Part shown: piece after piece, positions 11,801 to 22,068 of the stretch
Layout of the letters: the number at the start of each line of letters is the position of its first letter
Position numbering within the stretch: position 1 is the first letter of the stretch
Assembly (NCBI GenBank): GCA_026770025.1
Contig: JAMXDE010000039.1
Span: 186,001 to 250,000 of the forward strand
Origin: Craspedostauros australis
Lineage: Eukaryota; Bacillariophyta; Bacillariophyceae; Mastogloiales; Achnanthaceae
Reading direction: 5' to 3'
Length of the DNA stretch: 64,000 bases
The notes under the pieces: generated by a model
Database searches by the model: none
The model's input: the letters and a program-made list of their open reading frames with translations, nothing else
What the model was told of the DNA's origin: nothing
Made by a program: the position numbers and the translations under genes

Positions 11801-14800
11801 TAGTCGGCGACGTGACAACGAACGCGGATATGGTTCCGTCAAGTCACGCCAACGAAACACCAATCATCGACAGCAACCACACCGACAACAAGTCCGTCGC
11901 AGTCGCAGAGAGTGTCCTGACCAACGACTACGAAGACATCACGGAGGTGGCCGCCAACCTTGGGATGGCCGCATCCATGGCCGACCGCTCTGCTGCGCTC
12001 CGCATGCCGGCATCTTCCACAATCGCAGATGATGTCTTTGCCGACGTGGATGATACCGATGACGTCGTCGGACTCAAGGATGCGGATGCGAATGATGGAT
12101 CTACCACTCCTACATCTGATTCGGCACACGCAAACGCAAACGCAAACGCACTCGAAGCAGCAGCAGCCGCAACTACTGCTGCTGCTATCGTGGCCGTCGC
12201 GGGCGTGGCTGCAACGGGTGCCTCAGCAGGCACAGACGGTGGCGACTCTACGCCAAACGACGCAGCTGTGACTGAGACTGCAGCTGCTATCGAGGATGCC
12301 TCCCATAACAACGAAGCCAACACCAGACCTGGTCCAGAGTCGACCACACTGCAGATCGGTGCTTCTTCCAACGCCGCCACTTCCACCGTCCAACCTAGTC
12401 ACGGTGATGACAACAACCCCGACGTGATCGATTTGACCGCAGCGTCGGATGATTCGCCTTCCAACACCTCGTCAACGGGCACCCCGCCATCCCCCAGCAT
12501 GGCAACGAAGGGCCCATCCTCCACGCGATCGCTACCAACCACCATCCGGAACTCACCTCGGGTGATCCGATCCCCAAGCAAGAAGGATGGGGCGGTCGGT
12601 TCCATGGTGGCCAAGTTCGAGACGCAGTCAACCCCTTCGGCCGTCAAGAGACGAGCGTTCACTTTCACCAAAGCCTCATCCAATCGCAAATTCTCTGCCA
12701 ACAAAAGCCCGTCGACACCAAGCTCGACGACGCTGCAGAAGCAACCATCTCAGGCATCAACGTCGCAGGCATCAGTCAAGCCCCCAACTCCAATGACGTC
12801 AACACCAACCGCAGCTGCAGCTGCAGCCGATTCGGAGCTTGCCATTGCGTTGAGCCTGAGCTCTGATTCGATGACCCTCAAATCCATGAAGGACGATGAA
12901 GGGGATGAGGATGAGGATGAAGGCAGTGCCGCCAACACGCAGAACTCGTTGCGGTCGTTGCCGCTTCCGGTCCGCCAAGCGCCCTCCACCACATCATCGA
13001 CGATGGCCGTCGCATCAGCGGCACGATCCACCGGCTCTGCGACATCGGCACCAGGACCAGCACCGGCAAAGGGACTCTTGGCCGAGCTCAAGACATTTGT
13101 CAAATCTGACAAGCTGGCTACACCATCGAAGAACGGCACCGACAGCGACGCATCCATGACGCCAAGTTCTTCCAAGGCCAAGCAGCAGCAAGCCGCGCGT
13201 AGGTCCTTCTCGTCGGCCAAGCAACAGATGGACGGTGAGCCTGTTGGTCACCAGGCCGCTTTGCGTGCTCAGATCATGAAGTTTCAAGAACGCAAGAAGC
13301 GCAGGTCGCTGGACACCGTCGGATCCTCCCCTGCATCGACCATTGCCGGTGGATCGAGCGCTGTGGACGCCGTCTCCATGTCTGGTGCTCCTGCCCTCGA
13401 CGATGGTTCCATCTCTACCAACAACGTCCGTGGCGACGGAAGCCGCATGCCACGCATCATACCGCGATGCTCGACGCGATCATCGAGCCTTTCGCCAGCC
13501 CCTCGATCGACAAGCATTTCAGTCTCATCAATGGCAGCGTCTCTTTCGGCATCGCCCAGAAGGAGCAGACCGGAGCTCGATCGGGTCATGCTGTCAAGAG
13601 TCGGCAGCGGCAGCGATTCCATGAACGGCGCCTCCAGAGGTGCCCGAAGCCGCAGCCTGCCACCCAGCGGGAGCGGAAGCACCACCAGCAACTCCACGAA
13701 GCGCAGTGCGCTGGCAGTCAACGCACCAGTCGGCGGAAGGAAGATCGCTGAGGGATACATCCATGCGCTGACGAAGAAGAACCAGAACAAGAAGCAATCG
13801 TCTGGTTTTGCCCAAATGTACGTCGACAACATCACCAGGAAGGGGGGCGACGACGAGGCGCGATCGTGTGCGCCACCACGTTCGAGCTCACCGATGACGA
13901 GGCCGCCCAGCACTCCAAAGAAGAAAGGCACCTTCTCCTCACCGTTGGAGAAGGTGCAGCTGAAGAAGGTCGGCACCGCAGCAACGTCCAAGACAGGCAC
14001 GTGCACGACTGCGTCATCACCTTCAAAATCGTCATCCAAGTCTTCATCCAAAGCCTTGTCGATTCCCAAGGTCGTCAACGTGAAGAGTGTGAACACCGTT
14101 GCCTTGGCAGGGAAGCTTCTGCTGAAGTCGAACGATGCCGCCAAGTCCAATGGAGGAGCTGCTGCAAAGGCACGTGAGAACACAACGGTGTTCACCAAGA
14201 CGACGGCGGCCACGTCATCCACGGCAGCCACGGCGGCCGCCTCCGCCGAAAGCACTGAAGGAGCAACAACTGGAATCATTGCAGGTTCCATCGCGGTTGG
14301 TGGTGCTGTGGGAGTCGCAGCCGCAGTCACTGCAGCCAGCGCTTCAAAGCCTGACTCGGCCGTTGAAGCCACATCGTCGAACAACCCACCAGGGCTGCCC
14401 CTGGATGCTGACTCGGTGTCTCAGCAAAAGATCAACGCAAGCACGAGCAACAGCACCAAGTCGCAATCGGTGTTTGCGAAGAAACCACCTGCATCACCAG
14501 GAACAGCAACAGCATCCAAGCCAAACATTCCGCTGATCCGCAAAACCAAGAGCGCCAGCTCTCAGTCTCAGTCGCAGTCGATGAAGGTCCCAAGGGTCAT
14601 CACACCCATGATCCCGCAGCACTCCAGGACGCCCAGGTCATCATCATCGCCATCGAAGCGATCAGCAAAGGATGCCCCCACCACCACCATCACCACCAAC
14701 CCCCATCCGAGGCCTGTGCACAGCGACTCCTCCATCAGCTCTTCCGGCAGCAGCGCCAACAACAAAGGCAACGGCAACCAGAAAGCGCCATCCGTGAACA

Positions 14801-17800
14801 AATACGCATGGCGCAGGGCACCGCCCGGAATGATCGATCCCGCGGCGGAGCTCGCCGCGCTGACAGACGCCTCGCCACGAACCTCTCAGATCCGCCAAAC
14901 CTTCGAGAAGTCCCTCTTCAACCGCGGCGATGGCAAGGAGAGTGCCACCCTTCGTCTCATTGATCAATTCGAAAGTCCGAGGTCGAAGAAGGCCGGCAAA
15001 CATTGGCAGAAGCCACAGCAGATCTTTGCCTTTGCTTCAGCATTGAAGAAGGGTACGGACAGCAGCAGCGTCGCAGGCAGCAACAGCAACAATCGCAATG
15101 GCAATGGCAGGATAACCATCGCAAAGGGTCACTCGCAGGGTGAGATTGGTACCAGCAACAGCTTTAACAACAGCAACAGCAAGCACGGTTCGATCGTCTT
15201 CACCAACAGCAACGTGCAGAGCATCAGCAGCATGAGCCAGAACAGCAGCAACAGCAACATCAACATCAACGCCACCAAGCACCTGATGGAGCCACCGGCA
15301 AACCGCATATCTCACAGTGCAGGTCAACAGCTTAGCCCCATTGATCCAATTGTCACGAATGGCCCAAGCAAGCGAGGCGTCGAACCGGAACAGTGCATCG
15401 CTAACATCCCAAAGAACCTCGTGTCCACGATGGCCGAACAGTACGGTGGCAGATCTCCACGAGGCAAGCGAATCGGAATGAGACCTGCATCACCCACTGC
15501 CGCAGCAGCGGGGCTTGTCGCGGTGGGCACGGTGGCAACAATGGCGAGCCGCAATAGAAACAGCAACAATGCCAACGACAGGACGGATGTCATCGTCATC
15601 ACTCAGATGGAACCGGAAGAATCTATCCAGGGTGACGAGGTGCCGCAACTCAGACTGCCTGATTCGCACTATCCTCATGATCCCATCGATGTCGAAAGCA
15701 TCATCGACCTCACCCACGCCGGATCGGATCCACCGACCGAGATGGATGACTCAGATGATGTAGGCTCCGCTTCCGCAGATCATCAACAGCACGCCAACAC
15801 AAACGGCGACGTCCAGCATGATGTGCAAAACGAGGCACCGGCAGGCATGATTGTCAGCGATACGTCGTCGTCGTCATCGATCGATGCAGATGAATTGGTG
15901 TCGAAGATTGACAACATGGTACATCGCCTCATCCGCACCGGGCGTCTACCGGTGTCCACACAAGACGATGATCAGGATGATGACAGCCAGAACGGCAACA
16001 GTGAGCAGCCAGATGAAGCAGGTGTTGCACCGCGCGGACTTCACGGGACGTCAGATGGTGAGGCAGCCAACGCTGCGGGCGACGGTGCCAAACTGCACAA
16101 GCGCACGCTGCGCAGAAACACGGCCGAATTGCTTCAGAACCTTGCCATCCTCAGATCTCGCAGAGCCCAGCGTGAACGAATGCAGGCCATGGCCATGGGG
16201 GACAGCGTGGCATCCAAGACACCCATCGTTGAGGATTCACGAGCTGCCGTTGTTCTTGCCAACACCCAAAAGGGATCAGCAGAAACAATGGCGGCGACAA
16301 CTGGTGGTGCCCAACGAACACGCAGCTCGAAGTCTGTCCAAGAACAACAGGGCTTCGAACACGACGACCATGTCAACGATGTCCAAGACGAAGAAGATGC
16401 CGATCGTGAGATGCATGAAGGCCCGGCCAGCAGCATGAGCGCGAGCAACAGCATGGTCGCTGGCGCGGGCACTGTTGGCATGGTCGTGGGTGGTGACGTA
16501 AGCATGCTCAACAGAACCATGAATAGCCGCAGTGAACGCGAGCAGCATCAACAAAACACGAGGAAGCCACCTCAGCCAGAGCAGCACTCCCATCGCTCGC
16601 ATCCGGAGTACGACGCAGCGTCCCGCAGTTCCGGTGTCACTTCGTCTGCTCCGGAATATTATGCATTCCCAACGGCCATTGCGACGACGACGGCAACACC
16701 AGGGGGCGGCGGACCCGCGGTGGCAACAGTGAACAGCAACAACTTCCAACGATCTGATCCACCATCATGCTGCGTGTCCACGACTTCTTCTCAAGCCACC
16801 AACACCGAGAATATGTTCCAGCAGCAGCAGCAGGACCCACCTGAGGCGAGGATCACTGCCAGCCGGGATTCTGGCAGCAGCGGTCTGAGCTCATTGCAGC
16901 AGCTTCGTCAACGCAGGAACAGCGCCGCGCGCCTCATCCAACAGGAGGCCCAGCGGCTCATGACCAAGACGGCCATCGAGGAGGCCGAATTCCTCCGCGA
17001 GAAGGAGAGGAAGTCCCACCTTCGCAAGCAGAAGGTCCTCAAGAAGAAGCTCGAGAAGCAGAAGAAGGAGATCGAGATGATGCAACGGCTGCAGCACCAG
17101 CGCGAGGATGAGGAACGCAGGAGCATCCAACGTCGCAAGCAGATCGAACCCATGGAACTGCGACCACCGTACAGATCCCACTCACCGTTCGCCTTGTCGC
17201 CTGGTGGACGCAAGCCCGAGGAGGCTGTCGAGACTGTCGAACGCCGCCGCGATTCCAAATCAGTGACGAACAGGAGCGTGGTGAGCGAGCCGCCAATGGT
17301 CCTGCCCACGATGTCCGGTCAGCAGGAGATGGTGCTCTCGCAACGTGAAGGAGGACGCACATTGGGCATCGAGCTTCCAAGCTTGCACCCTGACCCGAGT
17401 GCCACCGTCGCCACATCTTACACCGGCATGAACGCAGTCGTAGCCGCACCAGCAGTCTCCTCCTCCTCGAACGATCAAGATTCCGAACGTGAAGAGGACC
17501 ATGGGAATGACGAGAATGTCCATGCCGTTTCTGCGCCCCGTACCAGCGTCATGGACGCGGCCGACAGCAGCATCCAAACTGGCACCAGCCCGATCCTCCA
17601 CAACGATCAACAGCGACGCAGCGGTCCTCCACGTCCCGAAGACATCGTGACAAGACGCATGCCGTCGAGAGTGGCGATCAACAACAACACGTCCAAGACC
17701 AACACATCCCGCGCCCTTGCGGATGCCACATCCGAAACTCGCAGCTACACCAACAGCCAGGATCGCCACCTCTCCAATGCTCAACAGTACCACCATCAAG

Positions 17801-18381
17801 AGCACCAACAGCAGCAGCAGCAGCAATATTCTTCCCCTGCGATGGGAAGAGGCGTGGATGCAACACCAGCACCGGTGAAGAATGGTGGTAGCAACAGCAA
17901 CAGCAGCAGCAACAGAACCCGCAGCAGCACCTTGTCCTCGCAACAACAGAAGCAGCGCCATCAGCAGCAACAACAGCAACAGATCGAGAGCATCAACCCC
18001 ACAATGAGCGACTGGGAGGCCAACGACCTGAAGAAGCTGGAGCTCCTGATGGATTCGAAGTCGATGACCACGGAGAGCAACAGCAACGCTGCTGGAGCAC
18101 TTGATGCTGGCGCCCGAACCTCGCACATCATCGTTTCCGGCAGCAACAGCGACAGCAATCATGCCCACGTTCTGGACAACAATGCATGCTACGAGGACAC
18201 AACCTCCTACGAAGGCACCTACGGAAGCATCACCAGCGACAGCGAGAATGAAACGGACACCGATGCCGATTCTGACGGCGGAGACACGAGACGTTTGGAA
18301 CGCATCGAACTGATGATCCACGAATTGCGAGCCCGACGCGAGAATGCCAAAGGTCTTGCAAGCCACGAAGTCGGCATGTGA
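8899..18381 (+). CDS. Giant 3,160-aa low-complexity protein with SUMO-interaction-like motifs
   Basis: I do not recognise this protein. It is a single uninterrupted frame of 9.5 kb, rich in Ser, Thr, Ala, Asn and Gln and predicted mostly disordered. Visible elements: polyQ runs (about 11170-11205, 17808-17825, 17955-17980); two SUMO-interaction-like cores followed by acidic/Ser residues, VIDLT at residues 1176-1180 and IIDLT at 2268-2272, and a looser VIVIT at 2231-2235; five Ala/Gly/Val-rich segments; many basic SP/TP-rich patches; less repetitive blocks near residues 510-610, 1610-1680 and 1980-2060; and a strongly charged heptad-like coiled coil at about 2668-2750 (RKQKVLKKKLEKQKKEIEMM core). 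It ends with an acidic tail and a short helix ending ASHEVGM. There is no enzyme motif. A scaffold or chromatin/cytoskeletal linker is a guess. The start is the first ATG of the frame. Confidence 0.82.
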   Translation: MVRRGGGLPLPSSASSATGGHGTTSSASTTSHHIDPSSMSVSRAKTSSPAESMMSLPAHYTASQDSCDSANRRSSKLQSVLHKMRERPTTPSTVASAATALRGNKQVQHQRMSYAMPVSAMTSSPMRQASPRFTVPSVGLSTVRDDSNTNINATREDDNCEDRDEQKLNDTRDAGEAEERHGATEHPGLNTTDVAATQENNNATTVNNTSKLAVQNIVDVIENNDDNDDDDGDSASAKTDEESTSVAKSDLMDDEDNSFRRFTQKIAVESIVRALENTIASKEPSINAMVNEISEDKPAATNLFADPSSPTAAPLLAAAGSGTKSFSKKQSQHVKKTASNHALSPKQSQADEIEMASSSNQLCLDDSIEVVHKLSSHGEHSFVVDEQSPDEPTQGREQNEDRLTTDDDQSRYGQGRGVDESKDDASFKAPASSSRNHKQLSVSTANTNDQPLKETPNNHPRSPIRSPVRSPSSRSELRQQQQEQVQKEQRQQRERAQAEERAKAAKSKGSRASTTAGGFLACGLFSLLDTIRENSDEKEADKICETRPVEIESDPETRARVMALAAEIHADNARLVNMPNTDIEDEDTDRWDGVSTLGSIRDNQDRFPSGVRDFFSIAPRPIPIEITTTDGGKAPPQEETTDGSAQGNLTDATITSNSANGATGEDDAGLNRAVALATGGGATITIATAGMSSTKPSVNMAVSSDSEEKAMKRNAAMSPSSTTAMNTVVRSLLEDDETGLSLEYSLNTFEDATALAAQQHQQQQQQQQHEVPQQQEVESNQVGGAMAVAATAAAAGLTSGAARASQLKKGDMQQEALARSPQAATAGSLSINTGVEVVHRNGPQLTPNSTTVQEAGLVFTPTTPAVSDVQGSTPNNKRGSGADGAVRKTQNTADREVKQRAMVATATTTATAASIAAFTKAPTAENHVGGRNSSVTNNSPPTPPLSTGPAPTSAEKEVTEQSARDKQVVGDVTTNADMVPSSHANETPIIDSNHTDNKSVAVAESVLTNDYEDITEVAANLGMAASMADRSAALRMPASSTIADDVFADVDDTDDVVGLKDADANDGSTTPTSDSAHANANANALEAAAAATTAAAIVAVAGVAATGASAGTDGGDSTPNDAAVTETAAAIEDASHNNEANTRPGPESTTLQIGASSNAATSTVQPSHGDDNNPDVIDLTAASDDSPSNTSSTGTPPSPSMATKGPSSTRSLPTTIRNSPRVIRSPSKKDGAVGSMVAKFETQSTPSAVKRRAFTFTKASSNRKFSANKSPSTPSSTTLQKQPSQASTSQASVKPPTPMTSTPTAAAAAADSELAIALSLSSDSMTLKSMKDDEGDEDEDEGSAANTQNSLRSLPLPVRQAPSTTSSTMAVASAARSTGSATSAPGPAPAKGLLAELKTFVKSDKLATPSKNGTDSDASMTPSSSKAKQQQAARRSFSSAKQQMDGEPVGHQAALRAQIMKFQERKKRRSLDTVGSSPASTIAGGSSAVDAVSMSGAPALDDGSISTNNVRGDGSRMPRIIPRCSTRSSSLSPAPRSTSISVSSMAASLSASPRRSRPELDRVMLSRVGSGSDSMNGASRGARSRSLPPSGSGSTTSNSTKRSALAVNAPVGGRKIAEGYIHALTKKNQNKKQSSGFAQMYVDNITRKGGDDEARSCAPPRSSSPMTRPPSTPKKKGTFSSPLEKVQLKKVGTAATSKTGTCTTASSPSKSSSKSSSKALSIPKVVNVKSVNTVALAGKLLLKSNDAAKSNGGAAAKARENTTVFTKTTAATSSTAATAAASAESTEGATTGIIAGSIAVGGAVGVAAAVTAASASKPDSAVEATSSNNPPGLPLDADSVSQQKINASTSNSTKSQSVFAKKPPASPGTATASKPNIPLIRKTKSASSQSQSQSMKVPRVITPMIPQHSRTPRSSSSPSKRSAKDAPTTTITTNPHPRPVHSDSSISSSGSSANNKGNGNQKAPSVNKYAWRRAPPGMIDPAAELAALTDASPRTSQIRQTFEKSLFNRGDGKESATLRLIDQFESPRSKKAGKHWQKPQQIFAFASALKKGTDSSSVAGSNSNNRNGNGRITIAKGHSQGEIGTSNSFNNSNSKHGSIVFTNSNVQSISSMSQNSSNSNININATKHLMEPPANRISHSAGQQLSPIDPIVTNGPSKRGVEPEQCIANIPKNLVSTMAEQYGGRSPRGKRIGMRPASPTAAAAGLVAVGTVATMASRNRNSNNANDRTDVIVITQMEPEESIQGDEVPQLRLPDSHYPHDPIDVESIIDLTHAGSDPPTEMDDSDDVGSASADHQQHANTNGDVQHDVQNEAPAGMIVSDTSSSSSIDADELVSKIDNMVHRLIRTGRLPVSTQDDDQDDDSQNGNSEQPDEAGVAPRGLHGTSDGEAANAAGDGAKLHKRTLRRNTAELLQNLAILRSRRAQRERMQAMAMGDSVASKTPIVEDSRAAVVLANTQKGSAETMAATTGGAQRTRSSKSVQEQQGFEHDDHVNDVQDEEDADREMHEGPASSMSASNSMVAGAGTVGMVVGGDVSMLNRTMNSRSEREQHQQNTRKPPQPEQHSHRSHPEYDAASRSSGVTSSAPEYYAFPTAIATTTATPGGGGPAVATVNSNNFQRSDPPSCCVSTTSSQATNTENMFQQQQQDPPEARITASRDSGSSGLSSLQQLRQRRNSAARLIQQEAQRLMTKTAIEEAEFLREKERKSHLRKQKVLKKKLEKQKKEIEMMQRLQHQREDEERRSIQRRKQIEPMELRPPYRSHSPFALSPGGRKPEEAVETVERRRDSKSVTNRSVVSEPPMVLPTMSGQQEMVLSQREGGRTLGIELPSLHPDPSATVATSYTGMNAVVAAPAVSSSSNDQDSEREEDHGNDENVHAVSAPRTSVMDAADSSIQTGTSPILHNDQQRRSGPPRPEDIVTRRMPSRVAINNNTSKTNTSRALADATSETRSYTNSQDRHLSNAQQYHHQEHQQQQQQQYSSPAMGRGVDATPAPVKNGGSNSNSSSNRTRSSTLSSQQQKQRHQQQQQQQIESINPTMSDWEANDLKKLELLMDSKSMTTESNSNAAGALDAGARTSHIIVSGSNSDSNHAHVLDNNACYEDTTSYEGTYGSITSDSENETDTDADSDGGDTRRLERIELMIHELRARRENAKGLASHEVGM
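11170..11205 (+). repeat. In-frame CAA/CAG polyQ tract
   Basis: A run of CAA and CAG codons with one His codon inside the giant protein (about residues 758-769), and a likely site of length polymorphism. Confidence 0.85.
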
Positions 18382-19446
18382 TGCAATGTGATGCGCTATG
18401 AGTGATGAGCGAGCAACATGCAGCACACATTCACACTCGCTCGCACATATCATCATCGCAACGAAACGAATGAGAATTGGATGTATTATATACGTACAAG
18501 TACAAGAGAGAGACAGAGGGAGAGAGGGATCCGCATTTCAGACCATTTGGTTGGTCTGAAGGCATCATTTCCCAACAACCTAACCTCTCCGCCAAACCCA
18601 AACAAGAAACAGAAACAGAAGCAAGGAAGTTAGAAAACAAATCTACACCAAAAACGAATGAAACAGAAGAAAGAGAGAGAAGGACATGACGGCGTGCGAA
18701 AAGTCATCATGTATGTTTGTTTGAATCAATCAATGTAAACCAGGTATAACGATAGTCTACGATAGCTCACCACATGTAATAGCACCATTGCAAATATTAC
18801 CGCCTCTATCGCTGCCTATCTAGACCCGTTGGTGAGTAACAAGAGTAAGTTTCATGGAGAAACATGTAATCTTGGTGGAGAACCGCTTTGGCGAGTGCAA
18901 GCGCGGACGACTGACAGACAGAAACAATTCTGAACACACAAAGCACCCGTGTCAGCCTTGCACCAAAACGACATCGAAACGCCACCAGAAACGAAATCAG
19001 CAACAACGTTGTTGTTGTTGTCGTTGTCGTTGTCGTTTCTCTCGACATGGAATCAAGATCTCCTCATGCCTCTGGAGGTGCACCAACATCGCAGCTTCGC
19101 CTCCCACAGAGAGCAACGGTATCGGGGCACCAACATATATATTACCACCCGCGCATACACCATCGTCGCATCAGTGTTGTCAACAGCAGCACAAGCGGTG
19201 GGAAAGTTCTGAATTGTCGATTGTCGAAAGGTCGTGTGGCTGTTGAGACCAACGGCCACGTTCCCAGTCAGCGACAATTGCAAGTGCCAGCGGTCGCATA
19301 ATCGTAGTACTACTATAGTACACGACGAGCAGCTCGCATTCATTCCAGTCAAGCAGCCACAGATACGGTTTCTCACTCGAGCGGATCTCAACGCAACCGA
19401 CACGACGACCAAGACATCCACTTAATTGGAACAGAAACGAGGCAAG
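18382..19446. other. Spacer, giant gene to homoserine acetyltransferase
   Basis: This holds the 3' flank of the giant gene with a GA-rich stretch (about 18505-18690) and the promoter of the acetyltransferase gene. A GTTGTT/GTCGTT triplet run lies near 19008-19037. No supported gene. Confidence 0.55.
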
Positions 19447-21370
19447 ATGGTGGCGGCAACTTGGAACATGGCCGCAAGGAGGATCCTGTCGAGGACTGCA
19501 GGACTGCCAACTCGTGGCGGAGAGACAAGCGGAGCAGCATGGATGCGCCAACAGAGGCTGGATGAGACGATCCGATCAGCCTCATCGTCGGTATCATCAT
19601 TGGCATCATCATTGGCATCATCATTGGCCTCACCATTGACAGCGGCATCCCAGGTGCCATTGACATCAGGATGGATGCCGACGCAGAAACAACAGCAGCA
19701 ACAACAACTGCAGCGAACCACAAGCACCAGCATGAACAACAACATGAACATGCTGCAACCCCAGAATCACCAGCTGCAAACCACACGCAGCCACCATGGC
19801 CATGCAAATCTTCAGAACAGCCAACGCAACCAACGCAACCAACGACTTCAGCAGAAGCAGATGCGGCACTTCTCCAAGGAAATGCAAGACGAATACGGCG
19901 AGATGACGGCCGAAGGCGAGACCTTCATCAAGCCTGACTTCGTGTTGGAGAATGGAGTTCCGTTGCCCGATGCGCAGTTGCGGTATCAGACCTACGGCCA
20001 GCTCAACGAGACCCGCGACAACGTCCTGGTCATCTGCCACGCGCTCACGGGCAACGCCAGCCTCCACACCTGGTGGGGCGACATGCTGGGAGACGGCAAA
20101 GCATTCGACACCTCCAAGTACTTCGTCATTTGCTGCAACATCCTCGGCAGCTGCTACGGATCCACAAGTCCGCAATCCATCAACCCGCAGACGGGTGAGC
20201 CGTATGGCAAGGACTTCCCCGACATCTCCCTCAAGGACACGGTGCAGTTGCAGCTCCATCTCCTCAAGGAAGATCTCGGCATCCATTCCATCAAATCCGT
20301 CATCGGCGGTTCCTTCGGTGGAATGCAGACCATGGAATTTGCCGTCCAGGCAGCGTCGCCGTACGGCGCTTACAAGACGGATGATGGTGAGTGTGCACTG
20401 ACTTCGTCTCATTCGCTGATGTGCCTTGCTTTTGCAGCGTGTTTTCCAACGTGTTGTCCATCGTGCTGTCCTACGTGTTGTCCATCGTGCTGTCGTCTCG
20501 TCTCAATACGTGCACGGTGCTGGTGTGCAGGCTTTGGACGAAGCTGGTGGCATTCCGACGCTGGTCCCTTCCTCTCTGTGTCCGTCTCCTCTTATCCTTC
20601 TTCTGCACACGTGCTCGATTCTGCCTTTTTTCTCACACAACTCGTTGCATCTCCGATTTCATTCACGAACCATCGTTGATGTTGCCATGGTCATTGCAAC
20701 AACGATAACCAACGTGACACAATATTATTACATGCAATGTCACGCAATGCAATCACGGCACATCGCAGGAAAACCGTTCGTGCGATCCCTCATTCCCATC
20801 GCATGCGGAGCATCGCACACGGCGTGGCAGATCGCGCTGTCCGAGGTGCAGAGGGAGACGATATTCGCGGACCCCAATTGGGAATCGGACGGGTTCAAGG
20901 CAACCAAGGGACTTGAGGTCGCGCGCCAGCTGGGCATGATAACGTACAGGACGCCGCACGGCTACGTCTCCAAATTCGGGCGCAAGCTGCAATCCGAGGA
21001 CGGCAAGCCCTACGGCAGCGACGCTGACTGGCAGGTCAAGTCCTACCTCCAGTACCAGGGCTTCAAATTCATCGACCGCTTCGATCCCATCACCTACGTC
21101 AAGCTCACGGAGCAGCTCGACTCGCACGACATCGCACGCGGCCGGGCCGACTCCATCGAGGAGGTCCTGGCCAAGGTGTACATCCCCACCCGCGTCCTCG
21201 GCATCAACAGCGACGTCCTCTACCCATTGCCAGAGCAGGAGGAGATCGTCGAGTGCATGCCCAATGCCGAGCTCTCCGTCATTGACTCCCTGGACGGACA
21301 CGACGGGTTCTTGCTGGAGCAGGAGCAGGTCTCGGCGTACATCGTGGAATTCCTCGACCGTGTCCAGTAG
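19447..21370 (+). CDS. Homoserine O-acetyltransferase (MetX-like), organelle-targeted
   Basis: This alpha/beta-hydrolase transfers acetyl from acetyl-CoA to homoserine (methionine pathway). Exons are 19447..20386 and 20769..21370; the 382 bp intron (GTGAGT...CAG, phase 1) joins AYKTDD to GKPFVRSLIPIACGASHTAW without loss. The 513-aa product has the nucleophile elbow GGSFGGMQ (Ser289), Asp462 in GINSDVLYP and His491 in DGHDGF, completing the triad. The front 150 residues are Ser/Gln/Asn-rich; the first 20 (MVAATWNMAARRILSRTAG) look like a mitochondrial presequence. The frame is open 21 bases upstream to a TTG, but 19447 is the first ATG. A serine or succinyl-transfer specificity within the same family cannot be excluded. 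Confidence 0.9.
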
Positions 21371-22068
21371 AATGACTCGCAGATGGTGCACCCTGTGTAC
21401 TATTATATCATGCTGCATACGAGTAATAGTGTTGAAACAGAATCATCAGTCACATACCAACACGCAGTTGCAAGGACGTCGATTTACCAGGATGAACGAA
21501 ACGATCGTTTCCTCCATTTTTTATTGCGCATCTCGTTCAATTGCACGGCACTGTTCTCTCCGTGTGGAGTACTCTACTTTATCGGACTTGGTCTCTCTCT
21601 CTCTCTCTCTTTCTCTGGGGATCAATTCTGGAGTAAACATCGCATGGCGAATCGATCGATGCTGTTTTGCTTCCTTCTTTTGTTGGTGGGCTCCTATCTC
21701 GCGCTCTCTCCCAGTGGAACGGGTATCCCATCGAGTCTAGACGAGAAAAGTTGTCAACATCCAGTGATATTATCCACGATTCAAAACATCGGATCAATCT
21801 CGTCTGTCCCTCAACGGTCGATGAACGTCAGTGGTTGATTTTTTCTCGCGATGAAATTCGAAGTGATGGCTCTCTTGATGTCTTGTTGGACTGATGGATG
21901 GGATGCGCGCAACGCCGTCGCGGCGTGATGCGGTTGGGATGCCGACCACCATGGTGGATGCCGTTTCCTTGCCCATCTGCCACCCCATGCACACCATCCC
22001 TCACTCTACGCGTATTGCAACACGTGACTACGAGAAAGAGGAATCATACCAAGTTCGAAGTGAGCAAC
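21371..22068. other. Spacer, acetyltransferase to Cpn20
   Basis: It contains a CT microsatellite and the Cpn20 promoter. The Cpn20 frame is open upstream to an ATG at 21898, but that extension has no targeting features. No other gene is supported. Confidence 0.55.
21592..21616. repeat. (CT)n tract
   Basis: About ten CT dinucleotides, slightly interrupted, in the 3' flank of the acetyltransferase gene. Confidence 0.9.

Noticed and set aside
17260-18456. 398-codon antisense frame over the giant gene
   Set aside because: Complement of Asn/Ser/Gln-rich repeats; low complexity and no targeting or domain.
21898-22068. Upstream ATG for Cpn20
   Set aside because: It would bury the signal peptide and the Ala-Ala-Ala-Trp cleavage motif 57 residues inside the protein.
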